From contig SECL01000019.1 in the NCBI GenBank assembly GCA_004173455.1, positions 27,073 through 91,072 of the forward strand: DNA of 64,000 bases. The letters run 5' to 3'. Every line of letters begins with the position of its first letter. Position 1 is the stretch's first letter. Below the pieces are notes generated by a model, which worked only from the letters and a program-made list of their open reading frames with translations, was not told where the DNA came from and ran no database searches. This DNA is from Moraxellaceae bacterium (GTDB lineage Bacteria > Pseudomonadota > Gammaproteobacteria > Pseudomonadales > Moraxellaceae). Below are positions 1 to 7,671 of the stretch, one piece after another. The position numbers and the translations under genes were made by a program.

Positions 1-9
1 TGCGCCTTA

Positions 10-924
10 ATGCAGGAAAGTAAAATTGATATTGGCAACAATATCCAGTTGCATTTTGAAATTGGTGGCATTGATAGTACAAATCCAGATCAGGATACTA
101 TTTTGCTGATTATGGGGCTGGGAGCGCAAATGCTGATCTGGCCAGATTACTTTTGTGAAGCGCTGATCAAACAAGGTTATCGTGTGATCCGTTTTGACAA
201 CCGTGATATTGGTTTATCCAGCAAAATCCGTCATAAAGGCCCACGCTTAAACAGCTTGAAACTCATGGGGCGTTTTACTTTAGGCTTACCCAACGAAGGT
301 GCGCCTTATACACTGTATGACATGGCCGATGACACCAACCGCCTGATGGACGCGCTGCATCTTGAAAAAGCACATGTGATTGGGGCATCCATGGGTGGCA
401 TGATTGCCCAGATTCTGGCTGCCAAATACCCACAAAAAGTCCAAACCCTGAATTTATTGTTTACCAGTAATAACCGCGCGTTTCTGCCGCCGCCTTTTCC
501 CAAACAATTTCTGAGCTTGATGGGTCGTCCTAAGTCTACCGATGAAGACGGCATGGTGGCTCATTCCATGCGGCTGTTTAGCACCATTGGTTCTCCGGGT
601 CACTTCAATCTGGATGAAGCACGCGAAACAGCGCGCAAACTATATCGACGCAGTTTTCATCCAGCGGGTGTCATGCAGCAATTTTTAGCTATTTTGTGTA
701 CTGGCTCGCTCAGTAAAGTTGATCGTGATATTAAACAACCTACGCTTGTGGTACATGGCAGCAAGGATCGTTTGTTACCGCCCTCACATGGTCGTGCCGT
801 GGCCAAATCCATTAAAAATGCCAAATTCCAGCTCATTGATGGCATGGGTCATGACATTCCCAAATACTTTGTACCGCAACTGGTCGAACTGTTTGGCCAG
901 CACATTCAAGCTCATGTGAAGTAA
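10..924 (+). CDS. alpha/beta hydrolase
   Basis: A 304-residue alpha/beta-fold hydrolase. The nucleophile elbow reads GASMGG (about residue 126), preceded by an oxyanion-type segment (MGLGAQ) and the FDNRDIGLS stretch typical of this superfamily. A late GSKDRLLPP segment and the MGHDIP histidine complete a Ser-Asp-His triad. No signal peptide is visible, so it is probably a cytoplasmic esterase or related enzyme; the substrate cannot be told. It ends 5 bases before oxyR on the same strand, suggesting cotranscription. The frame stays open to the window edge, so the true start could lie upstream. Confidence 0.85.
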   Translation: MQESKIDIGNNIQLHFEIGGIDSTNPDQDTILLIMGLGAQMLIWPDYFCEALIKQGYRVIRFDNRDIGLSSKIRHKGPRLNSLKLMGRFTLGLPNEGAPYTLYDMADDTNRLMDALHLEKAHVIGASMGGMIAQILAAKYPQKVQTLNLLFTSNNRAFLPPPFPKQFLSLMGRPKSTDEDGMVAHSMRLFSTIGSPGHFNLDEARETARKLYRRSFHPAGVMQQFLAILCTGSLSKVDRDIKQPTLVVHGSKDRLLPPSHGRAVAKSIKNAKFQLIDGMGHDIPKYFVPQLVELFGQHIQAHVK

Positions 925-929
925 ACATT

Positions 930-1835
930 ATGGCGGCACTTCCTTCCCTGCGACAACTGTCCTATCTGGTCACCCTGTCTGAAACGCTACATTTTACCGA
1001 AGCTGCCCGGCGCTCGTTTGTTACCCAATCCACTTTGTCGGGTGGCATTATGGAATTAGAGCGCCTGCTGGGTGGGGTGCTGGTCGAACGTGATCGGCAG
1101 AATGTACGACTCACGCCGCTGGGTGAAGAAGTGGTACGCCGTGCGCGTTTTTTGCTGGCCGATGCCCAAGACCTGATGCGCCTGAGCCGTGAGATGAGTG
1201 AACCCTTTACAGGCGAGCTACATTTGGGGGTGATTCCAACCATTGCACCGTTTGTGCTCACGCCATTGTTGCAATCTATTGGGCAGCAGATGCCCAAGCT
1301 GCAACTGTTTTTGCATGAAGTGCAAAGTAGTCAGGCAGTTGAACGACTCGAACATGGCACGCTGGATATCGTGTTGCTGGCGCTGCCATTTGATACTCAT
1401 AACCTAATGGTGCAGGCGCTACGCGATGAACCGCTTTATCTGGTGTATCATGAACAAGACAAAAACTGCGTCAAGGCACGCACGATGTCCGATTTGGATT
1501 TGTCGCGGCTGTTATTGCTGGAAGAAGGCCATTGCCTGCGGGAACACACCTTAAGTGCCTGCTCGGTAAGTGACTTAAAGCAGCAAAGCAGTTTGTCGGC
1601 CAGTAGCTTGCCTACCCTCATTCAAATGGTACAGTCGCAGCTTGGTTTTACCTTGCTACCCGACATTGCCATTAAATCCGGTATTTTAAACGCATTGCCC
1701 CAACTCAAAGTCAAAGCCATTGATCAGGCACCTATGCGTACGCTGGCTTTACTGACTCGTAAAAGTACACCACTACATGCCGAATTTGAGCAATTGGCCG
1801 AAGTGTTAAAACCAATTGTTAATTATATGGATTGA
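930..1835 (+). CDS. oxyR: LysR-family peroxide sensor OxyR
   Basis: A 301-residue LysR-type regulator: N-terminal winged helix-turn-helix (residues 1-60) followed by a periplasmic-binding-protein-like sensor domain. The segment LLLLEEGHCLREHTLSACS holds two cysteines, C202 and C211, placed like the redox pair of OxyR (C199/C208 in E. coli), so it should be activated by disulfide formation on H2O2 exposure. Known OxyR targets are catalases and peroxidases; a large catalase is encoded at 34032-36182, but no direct link can be shown here. It lies directly after the hydrolase gene. Confidence 0.92.
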   Translation: MAALPSLRQLSYLVTLSETLHFTEAARRSFVTQSTLSGGIMELERLLGGVLVERDRQNVRLTPLGEEVVRRARFLLADAQDLMRLSREMSEPFTGELHLGVIPTIAPFVLTPLLQSIGQQMPKLQLFLHEVQSSQAVERLEHGTLDIVLLALPFDTHNLMVQALRDEPLYLVYHEQDKNCVKARTMSDLDLSRLLLLEEGHCLREHTLSACSVSDLKQQSSLSASSLPTLIQMVQSQLGFTLLPDIAIKSGILNALPQLKVKAIDQAPMRTLALLTRKSTPLHAEFEQLAEVLKPIVNYMD

Positions 1836-1981
1836 TCAACAGACTCTCAATAACTGTCTTAATCGATTTTAAAATCATTACTGCCTAGAAAAACAGCAAT
1901 GAAACCTGATTTTATTAATATTTTAGCCAAACCTCTTGACCACTTAGGCATTGATGCATAAAATGCCGCCGTACTGATCGA

Positions 1982-2057
1982 TCTCCAATAGCTCAGTCGG
2001 TAGAGCAACGGACTGTTAATCCGTGTGTCCCTGGTTCGAGCCCAGGTTGGAGAGCCA
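1982..2057 (+). tRNA. tRNA-Asn(GTT)
   Basis: A complete cloverleaf with 7-bp acceptor stem (TCTCCAA / TTGGAGA), D-loop GCTCAGTCGGTAGAGC, anticodon loop with GTT at 2015-2017, T-arm GGTTCGAGCC and encoded 3' CCA. Confidence 0.97.
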
Positions 2058-2206
2058 AAATTCTGCTGTAGAAAAAAATAATATCCCTGCCTAATGAGCA
2101 GGAAAATGTTTAGCGCAAAATGGCTGGAACTCAACGATTTTGGTTCAGCATTACTGCTTTATCCGGCAGGATTATTAGAATTAATCAATTCAAAATTAGC
2201 ATAGCG

Positions 2207-2440
2207 ATGGCTTTAAAACAAAAATTAAAGCATTTGATTAACATAAGAGTAATTTTTGCCCTATCTTATTTTCTTATCACTGTTGTTTGTTTAATTGTTT
2301 TTGTTGGCAGTGATGATGACAAAGGACAGTATATATTCTTGCAGCTACCAATCGCACTTCAAATGGGAGTTTTTAGTAAACTGGGTTTGAACAAATTCTT
2401 AATATCGTTAAATTGGTTTTCTGCTTATTTCATTTTTTAG
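2207..2440 (+). pseudogene. small membrane protein gene, probably frameshifted
   Basis: An ATG at 2207 opens a 77-codon frame with a charged start (MALKQKLKH), one hydrophobic helix and an amphipathic second half (LQLPIALQMG). It stops abruptly at a run of six T (2433-2438). Adding one T there would continue into a further hydrophobic stretch ending at a TAA near 2512, so a single-base frameshift in the homopolymer seems to have truncated a slightly longer two- or three-helix protein. I do not recognise the family. A sequencing error in the T run is an alternative. Confidence 0.4.
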
Positions 2441-2520
2441 CTATCCACCAATTTTTTCCTGTCCTTATAATTGTCCCTATTCTTTGTTGTTGTATATCAG
2501 TATAAAACCCTATGTAGAGG

Positions 2521-2564
2521 CAATAAAAAAGGCTTAAACCCTTTGGATTCAAGCCTTTATCTAC
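2521..2564 (-). terminator. intrinsic terminator, originally of tRNA-Leu
   Basis: On the minus strand an imperfect stem (AAGGCTTGAATCC / GGGTTTAAGCCTT) is followed by TTTTTTATTG. It lies just beyond the displaced tRNA-Leu 3' end at 2603-2626, so it probably ended the tRNA-Leu transcript before the element inserted. Confidence 0.6.
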
Positions 2565-2602
2565 CATATTTAAGTATATGGAGGTATACAATTTTATATA
2601 AA

Positions 2603-2626
2603 TGGTGGGGCGAAGAGGCTCGAACT
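2603..2626 (-). repeat. attL: displaced original tRNA-Leu 3' end
   Basis: Read on the minus strand this is AGTTCGAGCCTCTTCGCCCC followed by ACCA. It matches the 3' end of tRNA-Leu at 12525-12546 apart from one transition and one missing C, but keeps the encoded CCA that the current tRNA gene lacks. This is expected if the element inserted in the T-arm/acceptor region and brought its own replacement 3' end. Confidence 0.8.
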
Positions 2627-2865
2627 ACTCTTTTAATCCACTGTTATTTAAATAAATTATTTTAAAAAAAATTAAACAGGTACTTATTGAGGTACTCATT
2701 GAACTAGCCTACTTATCATATGAAATTACAATGTCGCACTACTGCTTTAGTTACACAAAGAAATTTCATGCATAGCAACTGATGAATTGACTAGAGAGAC
2801 TAAAGTTATTGGTTTAGGTTAAGGATAATTTTTTTAAGTTATATTATCGTTCTATGGCTACAGTT
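2627..2865. other. left-end non-coding region of the element
   Basis: About 240 AT-rich bases with no convincing gene. They hold the paired 12-bp repeats at 2678-2701, listed separately. The final part is downstream of the NurA gene; no clear terminator was seen. Confidence 0.6.
2678..2701 (+). repeat. tandem 12-bp repeats, putative integrase arm sites (left)
   Basis: AGGTACTTATTG is followed immediately by AGGTACTCATTG, one mismatch apart. Near-identical tandem copies with the same 12-base period occur at 12390-12413 at the other end. Their position inside each att core fits arm-type binding sites for the tyrosine integrase. Confidence 0.65.
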
Positions 2866-4215
2866 TTATTTAATGTTTAATCTATCAAAGGCAAACAACT
2901 TAAGAACACTAGCACTCGGATAACTAGATAAGCTTGCTACACCATTAGCTAAAACTATTGGCAATAAAGCATTTTTATATTTAACAGTAACTAATGAATG
3001 CAAGCCTTCAATAATTCTTTCGACTCCTATTAAATCATTCGCTTGAGGATAATTCATATAATCATCATCTAAATTAGTTTTGTATTCATAAGGAGGAATA
3101 TTTAAAACTATAGCAGTCTTACTATCAACCTTAACCAAAACTTTTTCACCATAATTCGTTTTTAGTCCATACTCATTTTCACGGAAAGGAGCACACTGTA
3201 CAGATTCACGAATATATTTATGAGTTAGAACCTTATAAGAGGAAAACTTTTGATTTAATTCTTTAGGCTCAATATGCTTTTCGATAGTTTGAAAAAACTC
3301 ATCAAAAGCCCCGGTTTTTTCTTGCCCTATTAAATAAACTGGATAATTTTGATCTTTAGAAAACTTTAAGAAAGCTCTTATATTCGGAACTAGTTTCGAA
3401 TATTGACTTCTAAGACTTAATGGCCCATCTTTAATAAAAAGTATGTGATTTAATTGAACTTTATCATTTTCCCAAAAATACCTTATTGCACTAAATAAGC
3501 TAATAGTTTCGTGAAGCAACATATAACTTGTCGCCAAACTATCAGGTGCAGCAAATTCGTTCATCTCCATATGGAAACCGATAATATCAGTTGAAAGAAT
3601 CTCACCACTACAATGCGGGCATGTACTTCTATCAGTATTGTAAGGTAATCCCTCAATCTGTCTTAAGCATGACAAATGAGGACATTGAAATGCTGGCGAT
3701 AAATTATTTTTTTGAGAATCCCATTTTTTGTATATAAGCCACTTGTAAGTCTCATAAATATGTCCATCTTGGGATGGATCATTAAAAGAATCAAAAATAA
3801 TTCTTCGGACTGAATCATATAAACTATTATCTTTAAGACGAATGTTTTTTAATGGAAAAACAGTTGCATGTAAATTTGCTGAATTTTCCATTAATTTTTT
3901 CATCTGTAATGGATGCGGATACTTTTTATCGATAGTGTCCAAACTACTTTCATCTAATACAAAAAGCGCAGTTTTTACAAAAGCCAACTCTTTTTTGATT
4001 GGCCCCAATCCTATTAAAGAAGCGATAGAACCATCTACACAATAAATTAATTTAAAAGGCGACGCCTTATGCTCTACAGTATTCCAAGTAGAGAGGTCAT
4101 CCACATTGGAATCATTAGCTTTTAATGATTCAAATTCTTCAATTAATCGTTTAACATGATCACTTTTTAATACATCTAAATGACCAAGTTTTGAAGCCGT
4201 TTCGCCTTGATACAT
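2866..4215 (-). CDS. nurA: NurA-like nuclease with zinc ribbon
   Basis: A 449-residue protein resembling the NurA nuclease domain. CVDGS (D61) matches the first metal-binding Asp motif and LFIKDGPL (D263) the later Asp motif of NurA. Between them four cysteines, CX4C (178, 183) and CX2C (199, 202), look like an inserted zinc ribbon. NurA is a 5'-3' exonuclease/endonuclease working with the HerA hexamer, and HerA is the gene directly upstream. I chose ATG 4215, with GAGG 7 bases upstream overlapping the HerA stop; a TTG at 4227 would overlap HerA but lacks that signal. Role inferred: the nuclease effector of the Dam-HerA-NurA set. Not all NurA catalytic residues could be assigned by eye. Confidence 0.75.
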   Translation of the reverse strand: MYQGETASKLGHLDVLKSDHVKRLIEEFESLKANDSNVDDLSTWNTVEHKASPFKLIYCVDGSIASLIGLGPIKKELAFVKTALFVLDESSLDTIDKKYPHPLQMKKLMENSANLHATVFPLKNIRLKDNSLYDSVRRIIFDSFNDPSQDGHIYETYKWLIYKKWDSQKNNLSPAFQCPHLSCLRQIEGLPYNTDRSTCPHCSGEILSTDIIGFHMEMNEFAAPDSLATSYMLLHETISLFSAIRYFWENDKVQLNHILFIKDGPLSLRSQYSKLVPNIRAFLKFSKDQNYPVYLIGQEKTGAFDEFFQTIEKHIEPKELNQKFSSYKVLTHKYIRESVQCAPFRENEYGLKTNYGEKVLVKVDSKTAIVLNIPPYEYKTNLDDDYMNYPQANDLIGVERIIEGLHSLVTVKYKNALLPIVLANGVASLSSYPSASVLKLFAFDRLNIK

Positions 4216-4223
4216 AATTAGCC

Positions 4224-6221
4224 TCAAGAACCAAAATGCTTAACTTGGACAGGTACAACAAATCTATGTGATTGAGTCAACATTCTCATATAACCCGGAG
4301 TTTTAGAAGACAGAATATCCTGTTGAATTCCATCATATGAAACATTTACCTTTCCTAAAGATCTCGCTTCATCCTGTGAAGAGAGATGACCAACAAAGAA
4401 ATTTTCTGTTTGAGCTAACAACTCTTGACTAATAGTACTCGGGCTTTGGGTAGAGTAAATCATCCCTATATGAAATTTAGCTCCCTCTTTTGCAAACCTG
4501 CTATATACATCCGTATTATCCTTGACAGTTCTTGGAAAAAGATTGTGAGCTTCTTCAAAAAATAGATTTATAAAATGCGATTCTAGGGTGTTACTAGTAA
4601 ATTTACGTTCTTGTTCTTTAAATACTGCTGTTGAAATCATATTAGAAAAATATTTTCTTACCTTATCATCAGCACTACCTAGATCCAGAATTACTGTTTT
4701 TGAGTTATTTAAATCGTCAATAATTTCTTTTATTAGATTTGCTGCATGAGGTGAATGATATTGTTTATAGTCTGTGATCCATTGTGTTCCTCTACCAGTA
4801 TTAGGATTAAGAAAAGTTAGCATAACTATATCGTCACCATCAAATAATTCATTTTTTTGACCTGAAGTTGAAAGTAATGGATCATTAGAATTCAATACAT
4901 ATTTTGCCAGTGAGGCATACTCTCGCTTCATTTGCCCTAATGTTTTTGGCCTTGGGGGCACCCCTTCATCAGTATCTGATTCATTATCTATAAAAGCATA
5001 AACTTTTTCACGGACTTCGTCAGTAAAACCCGGATCAAATCCATTTGGGCCATTTTTAACTGGTGGAATAAGAACTTTTAATTCAAGTTCATTTGCTTGA
5101 AATGCTGATTGATTAAGAATCGACCAAAATAATTGAATTTTGCGATAAGCTCTAATTTTCTCACCAAAATTCATATTATTAAGAAGATCAAAGGTCGGAA
5201 GCTCTAAGTTTGCAAATGATTTTACATAGCCACTCAGATTACCTTCAGCTTGTAATAGTCCTCCTAATACTCTCATACCTTCTGATGGGTCTGTGTAAAA
5301 GTTTAAACGTAGCGGCTTAGACGGTGTTTCTTGCTTTTGAATTAGTGCATAGACTTGACAGTAATCATTATGTATTTCCCTAAGAGATATATTTTGATGA
5401 TTTGTATTTGCATATTCACCATTGATATCAAAAATTAGTTGTCCACATTTATATTCAGACTGTTGTGCTAAAGCCTCAATCGTGGCATTCGCCAGAATTT
5501 TGACTACATTGGATTTACCTAAACGGGTTTTACCAAACATTGCTGTCCTAGCACCGAGAAAATCTTTCAAGGATATTTGAACATCAACATCTACAATATT
5601 TGCCTTATTATTATTAAAAGGAAGGCGGCATTCGGTAAGTCTTAATTTACCAACGGATTGATTCAGTTCAGGCTTAACCATACCATTTATTATAATATTT
5701 AGAATTCTTTCATCAGGAGCGAAAACCCTATATCTGTGAGCAGATACTACAGCATTAATATCTCCTGAAAATTCTATTTTTAGAGCATCATCAGGATTTG
5801 GATAAAACATTCCCAATAAATCACAATCAATACTCCCCCATTGCAATTCACTAATTGTCCATCTATCCAATTCAGGCATACTTTTTTTATGTAATTCAAA
5901 ATAAGTTTGTTGGACACTGTTTGTTAATGGTGTTGGCGCTACCCCTGCTACTCTTAACAACGAAAAGTGTGGTGCTATACCTTCTAAGTCTTCTGGAACC
6001 ATAATTAAAAACGAGCCACGTGGCATGCCACCTATGGCTTTTTTATAAGGATCACTTGTTATAATTCTTGCTGTATTAAATCCGATATCTATCACATAAC
6101 CAGCAAATTTCCAATTATCAACACTACTTGTTAACTCTTTAGCTTTTTCCTCATCTAAAAATTGATTTAAAATTGATAATGGATTACCTGAAAATCTTGA
6201 TTTTGTAAGAAAGTTATGCAT
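4224..6221 (-). CDS. herA: HerA-family DNA-translocating ATPase
   Basis: A 665-residue HerA/FtsK-superfamily ATPase. A beta-rich N-terminal part (HAS-barrel-like) precedes Walker A GKTRLGKS (230-237), the LIFDINGEY segment (262-270) that follows Walker A in HerA, Walker B FFEEAH (554-559) and a TQSPSTIS sensor segment (about 591-598). HerA forms hexamers that move along duplex DNA and drive NurA end-processing; in bacteria HerA also occurs with SIR2 or DUF4297 effectors in antiphage systems. ATG 6221 has GAGG 9 bases upstream, overlapping the Dam stop. The next gene encodes its likely NurA partner. Family call firm; defence role inferred. Confidence 0.88.
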   Translation of the reverse strand: MHNFLTKSRFSGNPLSILNQFLDEEKAKELTSSVDNWKFAGYVIDIGFNTARIITSDPYKKAIGGMPRGSFLIMVPEDLEGIAPHFSLLRVAGVAPTPLTNSVQQTYFELHKKSMPELDRWTISELQWGSIDCDLLGMFYPNPDDALKIEFSGDINAVVSAHRYRVFAPDERILNIIINGMVKPELNQSVGKLRLTECRLPFNNNKANIVDVDVQISLKDFLGARTAMFGKTRLGKSNVVKILANATIEALAQQSEYKCGQLIFDINGEYANTNHQNISLREIHNDYCQVYALIQKQETPSKPLRLNFYTDPSEGMRVLGGLLQAEGNLSGYVKSFANLELPTFDLLNNMNFGEKIRAYRKIQLFWSILNQSAFQANELELKVLIPPVKNGPNGFDPGFTDEVREKVYAFIDNESDTDEGVPPRPKTLGQMKREYASLAKYVLNSNDPLLSTSGQKNELFDGDDIVMLTFLNPNTGRGTQWITDYKQYHSPHAANLIKEIIDDLNNSKTVILDLGSADDKVRKYFSNMISTAVFKEQERKFTSNTLESHFINLFFEEAHNLFPRTVKDNTDVYSRFAKEGAKFHIGMIYSTQSPSTISQELLAQTENFFVGHLSSQDEARSLGKVNVSYDGIQQDILSSKTPGYMRMLTQSHRFVVPVQVKHFGS

Positions 6222-6231
6222 TTTAATATCC

Positions 6232-7032
6232 TCATATATTACATGTAATAATCAGCTCTTCATACCTATTTCTATTAACGCTATTAGCAGCTATACTACT
6301 ATACCTTGATATTTCTTTCACACTAAAATCATTACAATATAACTCTCTAATAGATTCATGATTAGCATTTGTAATAATAATTTTTACACCTCTTTTCCTT
6401 GCTCTATTTGCAGCTTTAGCTAAACGCTCTTGATCAGCCCATGAAAATAAAATTTCATTATATTTTATAAAGCCATTATTGTTATGTCTTACAGTATAAG
6501 GTGGATCTAAAAAAAGAAGATCTCCATCAGTAGACTCATCAACTAACTGCTCAAAATCGCCCCAGACTAGCTTAGAGCTTTGTAACGCTTTAGACCACTC
6601 ATCCCATTTATCATTATCTTGAATTACTTTATTTTTAGTTCCAATAGGAACATTAAATTTACCTTTCAAATTTACACGATAAATACTATTAAAGCATGTT
6701 CTATTAAGGTAAATGAATTGAGCTGCTATTTCAAGATCATCTTTAAATATTTGATCACGAACTAAATAATAATAACTTTTGGAATGATTATTATGATGAA
6801 ATTTCAATAGTCTTACTACCTCCTTGTGATAATTTTTAATAGCATTATAAGTAATAATTAAGTCTCTGTTAGAGTCTCCCAAAATGCTATAAGCCGGTTT
6901 TATCGAATAGAAAAAGCTTCCACCACCCAAGAATGGCTCAATATATCTACCGTGGAATGGAATATCTAGTAGCTCAGGAGCAACTTTCACTAACCAACGC
7001 TTACCACCAGTCCATGCTAAAAATGGATTCAT
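6232..7032 (-). CDS. dam: Dam-type (D12 class) adenine-N6 DNA methyltransferase
   Basis: A 266-residue alpha-class N6-adenine methyltransferase: N-terminal WTGGKRW, SAM-binding EPFLGGGSFF (residues 32-41) and catalytic DPPY (176-179), the usual D12 order and length. ATG 7032 has AGG 6 bases upstream. It is first of three coupled genes (Dam, HerA, NurA), all minus strand. By analogy with restriction-modification and BREX/DISARM-like systems it may mark self DNA so that the HerA-NurA pair spares it. Target sequence cannot be deduced. An orphan or phage-style methylase is possible, but the coupling to herA argues against that. Confidence 0.9.
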   Translation of the reverse strand: MNPFLAWTGGKRWLVKVAPELLDIPFHGRYIEPFLGGGSFFYSIKPAYSILGDSNRDLIITYNAIKNYHKEVVRLLKFHHNNHSKSYYYLVRDQIFKDDLEIAAQFIYLNRTCFNSIYRVNLKGKFNVPIGTKNKVIQDNDKWDEWSKALQSSKLVWGDFEQLVDESTDGDLLFLDPPYTVRHNNNGFIKYNEILFSWADQERLAKAANRARKRGVKIIITNANHESIRELYCNDFSVKEISRYSSIAANSVNRNRYEELIITCNI

Positions 7033-7236
7033 ATAACCTAAAATTATTTATTAATAAAATCTTGTGTCTTTTATGACATTTAAATCCTAACAGCTTTATA
7101 AATTTATACAATACACAAGCATAGCTCATTGCTGTAAGAATTAGAAATCAGAAAGCTGCATAAGTAATTAAAATCATCAGCCCGCTACAATCAATACATG
7201 TTATTAATTATCATGCACTTACCAACAAGATAGCTC
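7033..7236. other. dam-xre intergenic region
   Basis: About 200 AT-rich bases without a supportable gene, containing the palindrome at 7065-7078. The gap suggests dam-herA-nurA has its own promoter. I could not pick a convincing -35/-10 pair. Confidence 0.4.
7065..7078. promoter_or_regulatory. palindrome upstream of dam, possible operator
   Basis: TGTC, six bases (TTTTAT), GACA: a perfect 4+4 inverted repeat 33-46 bases before the Dam start. Its place between the XRE gene and the methylase fits a controller-protein site, but it is short in AT-rich DNA and may be chance. Confidence 0.3.
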
Positions 7237-7500
7237 CTATGAATCTGACTTTTCCCTATGATTAATTTTATCAATCATACCATCAAATAATACCTGAGGA
7301 CTGACACCTAACGCATCTGCAATCTTCAAAATATTTGCTAAGGTTAAATTACGCTTTCCTCTTTCAACATCTCCATAAAAAGTACGCTGTAAATTTTTTT
7401 CATGAGCAAAATTTTCCTGTGAAAATCCTGTCTTCTCCCTGTACCTACGGCAGTTATTTCCGAAAATAATAAAACGAGGATCATTATGTTCTTCTTTCAT
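7237..7500 (-). CDS. XRE-family regulator, controller-protein-like
   Basis: A small helix-turn-helix protein (87 residues from ATG 7500; 118 if the ATG at 7593 is used). The core (RRYREKTGFSQENFAHE, then RTFYGDVERGKRNLTLANI, ending ALGVSPQVLF) follows the plan of restriction-modification C proteins and other XRE repressors. Those C proteins are about 80 residues, so the shorter form was chosen; neither start has a clear ribosome site. It precedes dam-herA-nurA on the same strand and diverges from the gene at 7672, so it may control either or both. A general element repressor is the main alternative. Confidence 0.8.
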   Translation of the reverse strand: MKEEHNDPRFIIFGNNCRRYREKTGFSQENFAHEKNLQRTFYGDVERGKRNLTLANILKIADALGVSPQVLFDGMIDKINHREKSDS

Positions 7501-7671
7501 GGAATCTACAGTACAAGTTAAAAAATCATGGTAGAAATTCGCCCTTGTATAAACCACCCTCAAATATTTATCCCTTATAAATATAACCCCCATAAAGATG
7601 ACTTATTTTTAACTTGAAGGTATGATCTAGCTCTTGGTCAATAAGTATTTTAAGTTTTAAAGAGAACGATT

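Noticed and set aside
2471..2665. 64-codon open frame across the terminator and attL
   Set aside because: It runs through the hairpin and tRNA remnant, with no ribosome site or protein-like composition.
2866..7500. Naming the locus as BREX, DISARM, Dnd or Nezha
   Set aside because: PglZ, DrmA/B, DndFGH, SIR2 and DUF4297 proteins are absent; only general logic is shared.
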